Source: Microcoleus sp. EPA2 (GTDB taxonomy: Bacteria > Cyanobacteriota > Cyanobacteriia > Cyanobacteriales > Microcoleaceae). From it: a stretch of DNA of 64,000 nt. Position 1 is the stretch's first letter; each line of letters opens with the position of its first letter. The DNA lies in NCBI GenBank assembly GCA_020882975.1, contig JAHRFD010000001.1, positions 104,336 through 168,335 on the forward strand, read 5' to 3'. A program made the position numbers and the translations under genes. This document shows positions 35,847 to 45,755 of the stretch, one piece after another. Below the pieces are notes generated by a model. That model did no database searches. It worked only from the letters and a program-made list of their open reading frames with translations, and was not told the origin of the DNA.

Positions 35847-36884
35847 ATGACATCCTCAAGACTGTCTGAAACTACAAATTCAGCCTCAACGAAGGACAAT
35901 CGCTTACACCTAGAGCGACTGGTGAGTGTGAAGGCACCGACAGCCACAGAAATCAATGCAGGCTGCGATGTAGTCAGCGGGTTAACTCAAAGCCCAAAAT
36001 CCTTGCCGCCTAAGTATTTCTACGACGATCGCGGCTCGAACCTATTTGAGTTGATTTGTCAACTGCCGGAATATTACGTGACACGTACTGAGGCGGCGAT
36101 TTTGGAAGAATGTGCGGGGGCGATCGCCAACTTAACAGGCCCCTGTGAAATTGTCGAACTAGGTAGCGGTAGTTCCACCAAAACACGGATTCTCCTCGAT
36201 GCTTACAGTCAACGGGAATATCCCCTGCATTATTTACCCATAGACATCAGTCCCACCATCCTAGAAAGCAGCGCCTTTCAACTGTTAGCAGAGTATCCAT
36301 CACTCCAGATTCACGGACTTGTCAGCACCTACGAGTTAGCTTTGGCAAAAATTGCCCCATCGCCATTGCCAACCCGAATGATTTGTTTTTTAGGCAGCAC
36401 CCTTGGCAATCTTAGCCCTGAAGAATGCGATGTATTCTTCTCACAAATTGTCGGCGCATTGCAGCCTGGAGAGTATTTTTTGTTAGGCATTGACTTAGAC
36501 AAATCTAAGGAGATTTTAGAGCCAGCCTACGATGACAATCAAGGAGTGACGGCGGCATTTAATTTGAATATGCTGAGGCATTTGAATCGGAAATATGAGG
36601 GTAATTTTGATTTGACGCAGTTCGAGCATTGGGCATTTTACAATCAAGCAGAATGTCAAATAGAAATGCACTTAAAAAGCAAAAAAGCACAAACAGTCAA
36701 CTTGCGCGCTCTCAATTTAACGGTTGAATTTGCAGCAGGAGAAACTATCAGAAGTGAAATTTCCCGCAAGTTCAAACTCCCTAATATGCAGGAACAACTT
36801 GCCAGTCGCGGTTTAGTGCCTGTGCAAGTTTGGACCGATCCAAATCAGTGGTTTGGTTTGATACTTTGTCAGAGGTCAGTTTAA
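35847..36884 (+). CDS. egtD: EgtD L-histidine N-alpha-methyltransferase
   Basis: 345 residues, ATG start. EgtD hallmarks: LPPKYFYDDRGSNLFELIC, LPEYYVTRTEAAIL, the SAM-binding motif EIVELGSGSSTKTRILLDA, YLPIDIS, and MICFLGSTLGNLSPEEC near the histidine-binding part. Length is in line with the family (about 320-345). It makes hercynine by three methylations of histidine, the first step of ergothioneine synthesis, and supplies EgtB. It lies 137 bp after egtB with a hairpin between. Confidence 0.95.
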   Translation: MTSSRLSETTNSASTKDNRLHLERLVSVKAPTATEINAGCDVVSGLTQSPKSLPPKYFYDDRGSNLFELICQLPEYYVTRTEAAILEECAGAIANLTGPCEIVELGSGSSTKTRILLDAYSQREYPLHYLPIDISPTILESSAFQLLAEYPSLQIHGLVSTYELALAKIAPSPLPTRMICFLGSTLGNLSPEECDVFFSQIVGALQPGEYFLLGIDLDKSKEILEPAYDDNQGVTAAFNLNMLRHLNRKYEGNFDLTQFEHWAFYNQAECQIEMHLKSKKAQTVNLRALNLTVEFAAGETIRSEISRKFKLPNMQEQLASRGLVPVQVWTDPNQWFGLILCQRSV

Positions 36885-36888
36885 GATT

Positions 36889-36977
36889 AAATTAACCGCG
36901 AAGGCGCGTCTGACATTAAATCAGAGAAAAAAAGGAATGCAGCTCTTCCTTCGCGCTCTTCGCGTCTTCGCGGTTCA
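36889..36977. repeat. Palindromic CGCGAAG...CTTCGCG repeat
   Basis: The left arm TTAACCGCGAAGGCGCG and right arm CGCGTCTTCGCGGTTCATT are inverted relative to each other about 90 bp apart. The right arm matches 15702-15745. The element fills the gap after egtD. Confidence 0.8.
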
Positions 36978-37019
36978 TTCAAATCATTAAAAATCGCTAT
37001 AACCAATAACAACTCACAA

Positions 37020-37631
37020 TTAACAAATTGGTTTCTGTCCTGGTTTGACAGCATGAATGTACTCGCTTCCCGATGTTGGCCATCCCCGCTTGTAATAAGC
37101 TTCCTCCGGCTTCCCCCAGCCCAATTGCAACAATATTTCTAAAAAATCTAATTTTTCCCACTTCCAAAGATTAACCCATTCTGTGCGCTGGACGATCGCC
37201 TCTACATCCCTAGGCTCGATCGAGCGAAAATCCTTGCCACTATTAATACTTAAATATAAATCCATCTCCACAGTTACTTGCCGCCAGAATGCCAACATCG
37301 TCATCTTGGCTGCTTTAAGCGTGATTAAATCCACCGGTAAAGCAATTAATTCATCGTCCACTGCTGGATAATTAAGAGTTTTCCCTTTAACCGTCATTTC
37401 GCGCCAAACAATCCCAGAAACTTGATGTTCCCGTTGATATTCGTGTATGGCGGCCTTAAAATTTTGATAAGCAGTGAACTTTTGGACGCCCTCAGATTTC
37501 AGAAAGCGATCGATCACGGGGTTTCCTGTAGAATGAGTTTCAGTCAAGTTCAGACGCCGCCCGTGTAAGCAAGCTTGGCGTTCTGCTTCGAGGATGTTAA
37601 TGAGTTCCGCCTGGGTGTAGATCTTGGACAT
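37020..37631 (-). CDS. Conserved hypothetical protein, 203 residues
   Basis: ATG start. No domain recognised. It begins with a helical segment SKIYTQAELINILEAERQAC and contains NPVIDRFLKSEGVQKFTAYQ, MTMLAFWRQVTVEMDLYLSI, NLWKWEKLDFLEILLQLGWG and YYKRGWP. The many Trp and aromatic residues and the absence of a signal or helix-long hydrophobic stretch suggest a soluble globular protein. It stands alone. Confidence 0.7.
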   Translation of the reverse strand: MSKIYTQAELINILEAERQACLHGRRLNLTETHSTGNPVIDRFLKSEGVQKFTAYQNFKAAIHEYQREHQVSGIVWREMTVKGKTLNYPAVDDELIALPVDLITLKAAKMTMLAFWRQVTVEMDLYLSINSGKDFRSIEPRDVEAIVQRTEWVNLWKWEKLDFLEILLQLGWGKPEEAYYKRGWPTSGSEYIHAVKPGQKPIC

Positions 37632-37705
37632 CTTTAATTAAGGCAAAATCAATATTTCCCGTGGTTAATTCTTTTGATATCTCAAAATAATTCCGGTGAG
37701 ATAGA

Positions 37706-37736
37706 CCAAACAGCCTGTGGAAAACACGCTGTTTGG
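37706..37736 (-). terminator. Hairpin downstream of the RNA-binding protein gene
   Basis: CCAAACAGC (37706-37714) pairs with GCTGTTTGG (37728-37736). It lies about 65 bp downstream of the RRM gene stop on the minus strand. No long T-run. Confidence 0.55.
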
Positions 37737-37800
37737 AAGATGTCTAATGGCTCTCAACCACCAAAACTCAAATTTTCAATTCCAGTTTCAGTTTCAATGG

Positions 37801-38109
37801 TTAGTAGCGTCGTGAGGAGCGATTGTTTTCTCCCCAGCCACCGCCACCTGATGAGCGCTTGTTATCTTCGCGAGGCTTGGCTTTGTTGACTTTCAAGTCG
37901 CGGCCCATCCATTCAGCACCGTCTAAAGCTGCGATCGCTGCTGCTTCTTCGGCCTCGCTGGACATTTCCACGAAAGCAAAACCCCGCATCCTACCAGTTT
38001 CCCGGTCCATAGGGACTTGGACGCGACTGACAGTACCGTACTCGGCAAATACTTCATTGAGGTCCTCTGACGTTACCTCGTAGGAAAGATTACCAACGTA
38101 AATCGACAT
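37801..38109 (-). CDS. RRM-domain RNA-binding protein (cyanobacterial Rbp)
   Basis: 102 residues from ATG 38107-38109 with a GGAG site just upstream; a longer frame to 38187 is not credible. One RRM fills residues 1-82: RNP2 IYVGNL (3-8) and RNP1 MRGFAFVEM near 41-49. A Gly/Ser/Arg tail (KRSSGGGGWGENNRSSRR) ends it. These proteins bind single-stranded RNA and are often cold-induced in cyanobacteria. A 160-bp leader before the start could hold cold-responsive control, but I see no specific element. Confidence 0.93.
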   Translation of the reverse strand: MSIYVGNLSYEVTSEDLNEVFAEYGTVSRVQVPMDRETGRMRGFAFVEMSSEAEEAAAIAALDGAEWMGRDLKVNKAKPREDNKRSSGGGGWGENNRSSRRY

Positions 38110-38273
38110 AAAATCTCCAGAATCTTTAGGGTGCAGAGAGTTAGATTCGGAGAGACGCTTGTAAATCAAGAGCAACAAACTACACAACCGAATTTAATTC
38201 TTGAAACACCACTATAACATGAAGATAGCAGAATCAGCCATTATCGACTTTAAATTTGAGATTTAATATCAAA

Positions 38274-39062
38274 TTAAATTCCAGCAATGGCGACCCAAAA
38301 ATAATTTTCAAAAGATTTTTTCGGCAGATCTACGCGCATCTTTTTACCCCAAGTATATACATCAAAGCTGACTCGATCTCGATCGGAATTACCTAAATTG
38401 CCAGCAGGAATTGTCATATTTCCTAACAAGGCAACCCAATGACTGGGATAAGGTATCAGAGGCGGATTATTTCCTAACATTCCTTCAGCAGTAATTAAAG
38501 CAAAAGCAAAGCCACCTGATTTAATCGCTATATCGGCGGCCCGCAGGGCTGGAATATCGCCACTAAAATAAGCGTAATGAGATTTTACATCGCGACTTCC
38601 CAAAATTTCTCGCCCCCACCCAGCCATTTCCCAAGATTTAGTCATCCCACTAATATTACGAATAATTTCTGGAGCATTTGGTTCGACTGGAAATATCAAA
38701 TTGGCGGATTCCCGCAGTGTTGATAATAGCATCCAATCAACTTGAGGCATCCGCAAGTTTCCTTTGCTTTGTCGCAGGGGGATGGAGGGATAAATCGATC
38801 GCATAGATTTAGTCTGCAAACTGCCTATTTCAAAAAGATGGCGGCAAATTTCGACGTAGCGAAGAGGGTTTTTGTTAAGCAGCGTAAATGCTACGGCTGC
38901 GGGTCCACAAAAAGGTTGTCCGCTTTGATTGATTTGGAAAGGGTTTTGGATGCGATCGCGCATTTCTGCGATGATTTGGGTTTTATTCAAACCTGCCCAA
39001 ACTCCGGGAATCTGGGAGCGTTCAAATTCAGAAATTGCTGCATCTACTTTCTGTGATTCCAT
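38274..39062 (-). CDS. Putative papain-like cysteine peptidase
   Basis: 262 residues from ATG 39060-39062; the frame runs to a TTG at 39080. QPFCGPAAVAFTLL (Cys52) resembles the nucleophile helix of papain/C39-like peptidases. PSHWVALLGN (His208) and VSFDVYTWGK (Asp234) come in the order expected for a Cys-His-Asp site. No signal peptide. It stands between the RRM gene and a gene with another Cys motif. A secreted toxin or effector role is possible but unsupported by delivery signals. Assignment is by motif only. Confidence 0.5.
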   Translation of the reverse strand: MESQKVDAAISEFERSQIPGVWAGLNKTQIIAEMRDRIQNPFQINQSGQPFCGPAAVAFTLLNKNPLRYVEICRHLFEIGSLQTKSMRSIYPSIPLRQSKGNLRMPQVDWMLLSTLRESANLIFPVEPNAPEIIRNISGMTKSWEMAGWGREILGSRDVKSHYAYFSGDIPALRAADIAIKSGGFAFALITAEGMLGNNPPLIPYPSHWVALLGNMTIPAGNLGNSDRDRVSFDVYTWGKKMRVDLPKKSFENYFWVAIAGI

Positions 39063-39159
39063 TATATTTAATTGGGTCAATTTTATTTATTAGCTCGCTC
39101 AGATAAGTAGAAGAAAGAAGTTACTGTCCGTGCCCGTGTACCCAGGGCGGTTTTATTTT

Positions 39160-39249
39160 TGGTAGGGGCCGTGCCCCCGTGCCGGCCCTCCGAGTGCCTG
39201 TTTTTAGGAGAATGAAACAGCCCTGCCCCTGCCCCCCCCAAGGGGGGAA
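39160..39249. repeat. Composite of three dispersed repeats
   Basis: It holds TAGGGGCCGTGCCCCCGTG (about 39163; a close copy occurs near 58830), CTGTTTTTAGGAGAATGAAA (39199-39218; copy at 6224) and CCCCCCCCAAGGGGGGAA (39232-39249; copies at 52345-52467 and 55300-55735). It fills the gap between two minus-strand genes. Confidence 0.8.
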
Positions 39250-39265
39250 ATGTAGGAAGGATGAA

Positions 39266-39754
39266 TTAATTGGTTTCCTGGGTTTGAAAAATCTGTAATT
39301 CTTGGCATTTATCTAAAGCCAACATATAAGCGGTTTGATAGTCGGTACCGCCTAACATCAAATCCCCGTAATATTCATAGGGTACATCTCCATAAACTGG
39401 CAGTGGATCGTCCAGAGGGTAATCTTCCTTTGATTCTTCTAAAATTGCGGTCAATTGTTTGATACTGAGACTTTGGGCGGGAAAATAGTAAAGGTTTTCA
39501 GCGGTAACGCCAAGGTGGGGGAAGGTTGGGTCAATAATGCGATCGCCCAATTCCAGCCAGCCATATTCCAGAGGTTGCTCGGAGATTGCAGGTATCACCA
39601 AAAAGCCTTGAACATAGATTGTACCCTCGATCGCTAAAGCTGCTCGATAAGCATTGTCAAAGCATTTTTTAGGTTGACTTTTGATGCTAGTGGCAATTTC
39701 TTGGGAAAGTATCTCATCTAAGATTTTTGTCATTTTCTGCTGATTAATTACCAT
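39266..39754 (-). CDS. Hypothetical protein with transglutaminase/papain-like pattern
   Basis: 162 residues, ATG start. It has KKCFDNAYRAAL (Cys31, Asn34), GFLVIPA, EYGWLELGDRIIDPTFP (Trp66, Asp75). The layout C-x2-N, then xxGW, then DPT is that of small cysteine-protease-like domains, but the usual His before Trp is Tyr-Gly, so it may be inactive. It overlaps the TPR gene by 7 bp (39748-39754), so cotranslation with it is likely. Function unknown. Confidence 0.65.
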   Translation of the reverse strand: MVINQQKMTKILDEILSQEIATSIKSQPKKCFDNAYRAALAIEGTIYVQGFLVIPAISEQPLEYGWLELGDRIIDPTFPHLGVTAENLYYFPAQSLSIKQLTAILEESKEDYPLDDPLPVYGDVPYEYYGDLMLGGTDYQTAYMLALDKCQELQIFQTQETN

Positions 39755-41442
39755 TTTCCTGGCATTGTGTCCTTCAGTCTCAGTTCTTCTCGACTCATGA
39801 GAGCTTCGTAATAATCTGGTTTAATTTCTAGGGCAACTCCATAGGAACTAATGGCGTCCTGATTACGGTGCAATTTTTGCAATACATCGCCTCGATGAGA
39901 CCAAGCTTCCCAGTTATCTGGCTTGAGTTGAATTACTTTGTCAGCAGCTATAAGTGCTTCAGCATAGCGTGCCATTTTTGCTACTACCATGGAGCGGTGC
40001 ATCCAGGCTTGATAGTTGTCAGGCCAGATGGTAATTGCTCGATCGTAGGCTACCAGGGCTGGTTCGTACTGCTGCAAATTTTCGAGAGCCTTGCCACGTT
40101 TTAACCAAGCTTCAAAATTGTCGGGCATGATTTGAATGACTTGGTTGTAGGCGGCGATGGCTTCTTGATAGCGCTCTAATTTTTCTAGGGCTGCCCCTTG
40201 TTGTAAACCAACTTTGGAGGAAATTTGTGCTTCCGAACTCATAGAAATTACTTTATCGTAACAGGCGATCGCCTCTTCGTATTGTTGTAATTGTTCGAGA
40301 GCTGCCCCTCGCAGGTTCCAAGCTTCTAGAAAATTGCTTTGAATTTGCAGGGCATTACTGTAAGCGATGATTGCATCTTTATATCGTTCCAATCCGGCTA
40401 AAGCGATGCCTCTACCTAGCCAAGCTTCGGGGAAATTGGGATTGATTTGAATTGCTTTGTCAAAAGCTGCGATCGCCCCTTCATAGTCTGCTGATTCTGA
40501 CAGAGTTTGACCGCGGCCGATCCAGACTTCTGGATAAAACTGATTAATTTGAATAGCGCGATCGAAACAAGCAATAGCCGCATCATGCTGCTGGTGTTTC
40601 AGGGCCATACCCTTATAAAACCAAGCTTCGTAATCATTAGGTTGTAGTTGAATTACCCGATCGTAAGCTCTAACTGCTTCTGAGTATCGGTGAAGTTTTG
40701 CCGATGCTATGCCTCGATTGAACCAAGCCAGACAATTTGCTGGTTGTAATTGCAGGGCGCGATCGTAAGAAGTGACAGCTTCAGGATAACGCTCGGTCTT
40801 CATCAGAGCCAAGCCTCGGTTCAACCAAGCTTCCCAATGAGTTGGTACGAGCTTGAGGGCGCGCTCGTAAGCAGCCACGGCCTCCGAGTTCCGTTCGGCT
40901 TGCAACAGTACATTACCTTGACGAAACCACATGGCGGGCAAATTAGGATGAATTTGTGTGGCTCTTTTGTAACTACTTGCTGCTAGTTCCCACTGTTGCA
41001 ATTCTTCCAGAGCTCGGCCGCGCTGATACCAAGCTTCGTGTTTTTCCGCATTAATTTCAATTGCTTTGTCAAAACCCGCGATCGCCTCGGAGTAATTTTG
41101 TAAGCTTAACAGTGCCGTACCGCGTAGCATCCATGCCCAATATTCTTCTGGTTTGAGAGCTATAGCTCGATCGCAACAGGCTACGGTTTGTAGATATTGC
41201 TCCAATTGCTTGTAAGCCTTACCCAAATTCAGCCATGCCCTAACCCAGTCTGGCTTAATTTGCAATGCTTTTCCGTAACAATCCACGGCTGCTTCATATC
41301 TTCCCGATGCGTACAATCTATTGCCCCGATCGTAATCAGGAAAGGCTGCAAAAATCCTGAAAATTGGTGGCAGTAAGGTTCCTTGGGGGGTTAAAAATTT
41401 GTCATTGGAGGTTGGAGGGGGAGAAGTTGATAAGTCTGACAT
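39748..41442 (-). CDS. Long TPR protein (about 15 repeats)
   Basis: 564 residues, ATG start. From about residue 35 the whole protein is 34-residue TPRs with the cyanobacterial consensus EAIACYDKAIQINPDY, AWxxRGxALxxLQQYEEAI. No signal peptide, membrane helix or catalytic domain. It is a cytoplasmic protein-interaction scaffold. The downstream gene overlaps by 7 bp and may encode its partner. Confidence 0.92.
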   Translation of the reverse strand: MSDLSTSPPPTSNDKFLTPQGTLLPPIFRIFAAFPDYDRGNRLYASGRYEAAVDCYGKALQIKPDWVRAWLNLGKAYKQLEQYLQTVACCDRAIALKPEEYWAWMLRGTALLSLQNYSEAIAGFDKAIEINAEKHEAWYQRGRALEELQQWELAASSYKRATQIHPNLPAMWFRQGNVLLQAERNSEAVAAYERALKLVPTHWEAWLNRGLALMKTERYPEAVTSYDRALQLQPANCLAWFNRGIASAKLHRYSEAVRAYDRVIQLQPNDYEAWFYKGMALKHQQHDAAIACFDRAIQINQFYPEVWIGRGQTLSESADYEGAIAAFDKAIQINPNFPEAWLGRGIALAGLERYKDAIIAYSNALQIQSNFLEAWNLRGAALEQLQQYEEAIACYDKVISMSSEAQISSKVGLQQGAALEKLERYQEAIAAYNQVIQIMPDNFEAWLKRGKALENLQQYEPALVAYDRAITIWPDNYQAWMHRSMVVAKMARYAEALIAADKVIQLKPDNWEAWSHRGDVLQKLHRNQDAISSYGVALEIKPDYYEALMSREELRLKDTMPGKW

Positions 41443-41562
41443 AGGCTTTGTACATAAAAATTTTGTTGAACAACCAGCAAGGCGGTCTTAATATTAACTT
41501 ATGCTGTGCTTAACTCGCTGCTATAGTCAGATAAATTTAACATATTTTCAATCAAATTTTGT

Positions 41563-43221
41563 ATGGTTTTTGTGCACGCAGTTTTAGATTTTACCGATGC
41601 TAATTGGGACTCGATAGCCTTTAGCTCCAATTATTGCTATCAAGGTCTTTGCGTTCAAAGCGGTGAGTTGCTGAGATTGCATCGTACAGTTCAGTGTGAG
41701 GCGATCGCCCGTGGTTTGATGCAGCACCTTGCCCAGGACGAGTCTTATTCCCGCGAGGGCAAAATGTATGGAGTCTTGCTAGTTGAAACCCTCGGAGGGG
41801 AAAAAAGGGTACTCAAAGCATTTTCCGGGCTTTTGAATGGTTCTAGCCACGTTCCCGGCTGGGTAACGCCCATTCCCGGACGCGATCGAGTGGCCTTGAC
41901 AGAGGCCCGAACCTTGACTGAATTGGAGTCGATGAAACAGGAACTGATGCGGCTCCAACAGCTTCCCCAGCGGCAGGAATATGACAGACTATTCCGCGAG
42001 TGGGAATTGAAATTACAGGCTGTGAACGAGCGACACAAAATTTGCAAGCAGAAACGAGATATCACGCGGGATTTACTGTGCAGAACTTTGGCAGGAGAAA
42101 CACGGGAAATAGACCTAGAAGAACTGAATCAAGCCAGTCGATTAGAAGGAATTGAACGCAGGCAACTTAAGCGAGAGCGGGATGATAAATTGCAGCCCTT
42201 AAAACAATTAATAGAAGCCGCCGATGGGCGGATAACTGAACTGAAACAGCAGCGGAAAAAACTGTCTCGCGAACTGCAAATGCAGATGCACGAAGCTTAT
42301 ACTTTGGTAAATTTTTTGGGAAATTCGCGATCGCTCCAGCAATTGATGCCCAGCGGTTCGATCCCGACTGGAACCGGCGATTGTTGTGCACCAAAACTGC
42401 TCCACTACGCGGCTTTACACAATCTGAAACCCTTGGCAATGGCTGAGTTTTGGTGGGGGCCATCCTTGGGGGACAAAGTTCAGGGAGAGTTTTATGGTGC
42501 TTGTGGCGATCGGTGTCAGCCATTGATGGGGTTTTTGCTATCAGGATATGATGGTGGAACAGGCATCTTGCCTGTTCCTGAACCGAGAAAAATGCTACCA
42601 ATTATTTATGAGGATAAATGGTTAATAATTATCAATAAACCTGCAAATTTACTCTCAGTTGCTGGTCGTTACCTAGAAAATCAAGATAGTGTATTAAGTC
42701 GTTGCCGCAACTTGCTACCCGATGGGCTGAATTTGAAGGCAGTGCATCGTTTAGATTTCGATACATCGGGAATTTTGATATTAGCACGGGACCAAGATAC
42801 TTACCGAAAACTTAGTCTACAATTTGAAAAAAAACAAGTACATAAAATTTATGAAGCTGTACTTTCTGGGATAACAAATATGAATATGGGGTCGATCGCC
42901 CTCCCACTGTGGGGCAATCCAGAAAATCGACCGATTCAAGAAGTTAATTGGGAACGTGGAAAACCCAGTGTGACAGAGTTTCAGGTGATTGGAAGAGAAG
43001 GAAATGGCTCGCGCATCGAATTTGTGCCGCTCACGGGACGGACTCATCAATTGAGAGTTCATGCAGCGGATGTGAGAGGATTGGGAATACCGATTTTGGG
43101 CGATCGACTTTACGGATGCAAAGCCGATGGAATACGATTACACTTACACGCCAGGGAAATTTCTTTTGAGCATCCGCAGTTGGAAAACAGGCTATACCTA
43201 AAGGCAGAAATGCCATTTTGA
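41563..43221 (+). CDS. RluA-family pseudouridine synthase with large N-terminal coiled-coil domain
   Basis: 552 residues, ATG start. Residues about 1-335 contain a helical, Lys/Glu-rich section (ELNQASRLEGIERRQLKRER) and a Cys-rich part (GDCCAPKLL, GACGDRCQP). The synthase domain follows with IIYEDKWLIIINKPANLLSV, HRLDFDTSGILILARD (catalytic Asp in HRLD-x-D) and PLTGRTHQLRVHA. It isomerises uridine in rRNA or tRNA. The fused N-terminal half is typical of a subset of long RluA proteins. A palindromic repeat encodes GGTGILPVPE at the domain border (42556-42578). Confidence 0.9.
   Translation: MVFVHAVLDFTDANWDSIAFSSNYCYQGLCVQSGELLRLHRTVQCEAIARGLMQHLAQDESYSREGKMYGVLLVETLGGEKRVLKAFSGLLNGSSHVPGWVTPIPGRDRVALTEARTLTELESMKQELMRLQQLPQRQEYDRLFREWELKLQAVNERHKICKQKRDITRDLLCRTLAGETREIDLEELNQASRLEGIERRQLKRERDDKLQPLKQLIEAADGRITELKQQRKKLSRELQMQMHEAYTLVNFLGNSRSLQQLMPSGSIPTGTGDCCAPKLLHYAALHNLKPLAMAEFWWGPSLGDKVQGEFYGACGDRCQPLMGFLLSGYDGGTGILPVPEPRKMLPIIYEDKWLIIINKPANLLSVAGRYLENQDSVLSRCRNLLPDGLNLKAVHRLDFDTSGILILARDQDTYRKLSLQFEKKQVHKIYEAVLSGITNMNMGSIALPLWGNPENRPIQEVNWERGKPSVTEFQVIGREGNGSRIEFVPLTGRTHQLRVHAADVRGLGIPILGDRLYGCKADGIRLHLHAREISFEHPQLENRLYLKAEMPF
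42556..42578. repeat. Palindrome inside the pseudouridine synthase linker
   Basis: GGAACAGGCA pairs with TGCCTGTTCC around TCT. It lies at the border of the two domains and codes for GGTGILPVPE. The same palindrome type occurs intergenically at 13739-13798. Confidence 0.85.
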
Positions 43222-43357
43222 TTTGGCTCAAAATTACGCAAATTCTGAATTTTTGGCGATTTTGTGATGTCCTTATCATTGCCCTGGTTCGATTCAAGCT
43301 ATGGTAAGAAACAAACGCGAATTTCCCGAATTTTTCAGTTGACAAACTAGCAAAACC

Positions 43358-44476
43358 ATGAACATCCAAACCACATCGCCAGCCCTGCTAAGTTCTTTCA
43401 AACTTGGAGATTTATCCCTAAAAAACCGAGTAGTTCTTGCACCCTTGACTCGTGGCAGAGCCGGTGAAGCGCGGATGCCCAACGCCTTAATGGCAAAGTA
43501 TTACGCTCAGCGGGCTGCGGCGGGTTTAATCATTACCGAAGCCACAGTGATTTCGACTCAAGCCCTGGGCTGGGAAAATACACCCGGAATATATTCCGAC
43601 GAGCAGCTTGAAGCCTGGAAACAGATTGTAACTGCGGTGCAAACTCACGAAACACCGATTTTTATGCAGCTTTGGCACTGCGGGCGAGCTTCCCACAGCA
43701 GTTTTCATGAAAATGGTGAATTACCCGTAGCAGCCTCTGCGATCGCCATAAATGGAGAAGGACTTCATACCCCTGTAGGTAAACAACCTTACGAAACTCC
43801 TCGCGCTTTAGAAACCCATGAAATTGGGCTGATTGTAGAAGACTATCGCAAGGCAGCAGAACGGGCAAAAAAAGCAGGTTTTGACGGTGTAGAAATTCAC
43901 GCGGCTAACGGCTACCTAATTGATACATTTTTGCAAAGCAAAACCAATCACCGCACTGATGCCTATGGCGGTGGAATTGAAAACCGCTACCGTTTTCTCA
44001 AAGAAATTGTCGAGGCAATTATCACCGTATTTCCGGCAAATAGAGTAGGAGTCAGACTTTCTCCCAACGGTGTTTACAACGACATGGGTTCTCCAGATTA
44101 TCGTCCAAGTTTTCTGTACATTGCAGGGCAGTTAAATACCTACAACTTAGCTTATCTTCACCTGATGGATGGCTTAGCTTTTGGCTTTCATGAATTGGGA
44201 ACACCGATGACGTTAGCAGAATTTCGTGAGGTATTTGCAGGTACTCTGATTGGTAACTGCGGATATACCCAAGAACTGGCCGAAACCGCAATTAGTAGCG
44301 GAGTGGCGGACTTAATCGCCTTTGGTCGAGATTTCATCAGCAATCCCGACTTGGTAGAGCGTTTCACTCATGGCTGGCCGCTCAATGCCCTCGCTGAAAT
44401 GAACACCTGGTATTCTTTTGGTCCAGAAGGTTATGTGGACTTTCCTACCTATGAGGCATCTCAAGCAGCTTCTTAA
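43358..44476 (+). CDS. Old Yellow Enzyme-family alkene reductase
   Basis: 372 residues, ATG start. FMN-dependent TIM-barrel motifs: LSLKNRVVLAPLTRGRAG-like start, GLIITEATVIS, MQLWHCGRASH, DGVEIHAANGYLIDTFLQ, NHRTDAYGGGIENRYRFL, and FGRDFISNPDLVER. His and Asn in the IHAANGYL stretch are the usual substrate-binding pair of the family. It reduces activated C=C bonds with NADPH. It ends at a strong terminator before por. Confidence 0.95.
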   Translation: MNIQTTSPALLSSFKLGDLSLKNRVVLAPLTRGRAGEARMPNALMAKYYAQRAAAGLIITEATVISTQALGWENTPGIYSDEQLEAWKQIVTAVQTHETPIFMQLWHCGRASHSSFHENGELPVAASAIAINGEGLHTPVGKQPYETPRALETHEIGLIVEDYRKAAERAKKAGFDGVEIHAANGYLIDTFLQSKTNHRTDAYGGGIENRYRFLKEIVEAIITVFPANRVGVRLSPNGVYNDMGSPDYRPSFLYIAGQLNTYNLAYLHLMDGLAFGFHELGTPMTLAEFREVFAGTLIGNCGYTQELAETAISSGVADLIAFGRDFISNPDLVERFTHGWPLNALAEMNTWYSFGPEGYVDFPTYEASQAAS

Positions 44477-44550
44477 TCGAAGGACCAGATGGATGAGTGC
44501 CAGTTGAGATCTAGAACGTTTCCCCATATCCTAAAACCATAGGGTACTAA

Positions 44551-45590
<1,040 letters not shown>

Positions 45591-45607
45591 TCAAATGAAG
45601 TAAGATT

Positions 45608-45730
45608 AAATGAACCGCGAAGACGCTAAGGACGCGAAGGAAGAACCCCGCCTGCTGCCCCAATGGGGGAAAGAAAAAGTCTATCTTCTTCCTTTCTTCC
45701 TTCGCGCTCTTCGCGCCTTCGCGGTTTAAT
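45608..45730. repeat. Palindromic CCGCGAAG...CTTCGCGG repeat, long version
   Basis: Arms AAATGAACCGCGAAGACGCT and TTCGCGCCTTCGCGGTTTAA are inverted about 90 bp apart; CGCGAAGGAAG and CTTCCTTCGCG form an inner pair. It is the same family as 36889-36977 and shares the flank TAAGATTAAAT with it. Confidence 0.82.
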
Positions 45731-45755
45731 TTCATTATTCAATTATATAAATAAT

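Noticed and set aside
37823-38083. Plus-strand frame opposite the RRM gene
   Set aside because: It is the antisense shadow of a clear RRM protein.
45663-45755. Longer N-terminus for TpsB
   Set aside because: The extra codons are in the CTTCGCG repeat, while the ATG at 45756 starts a good signal peptide.
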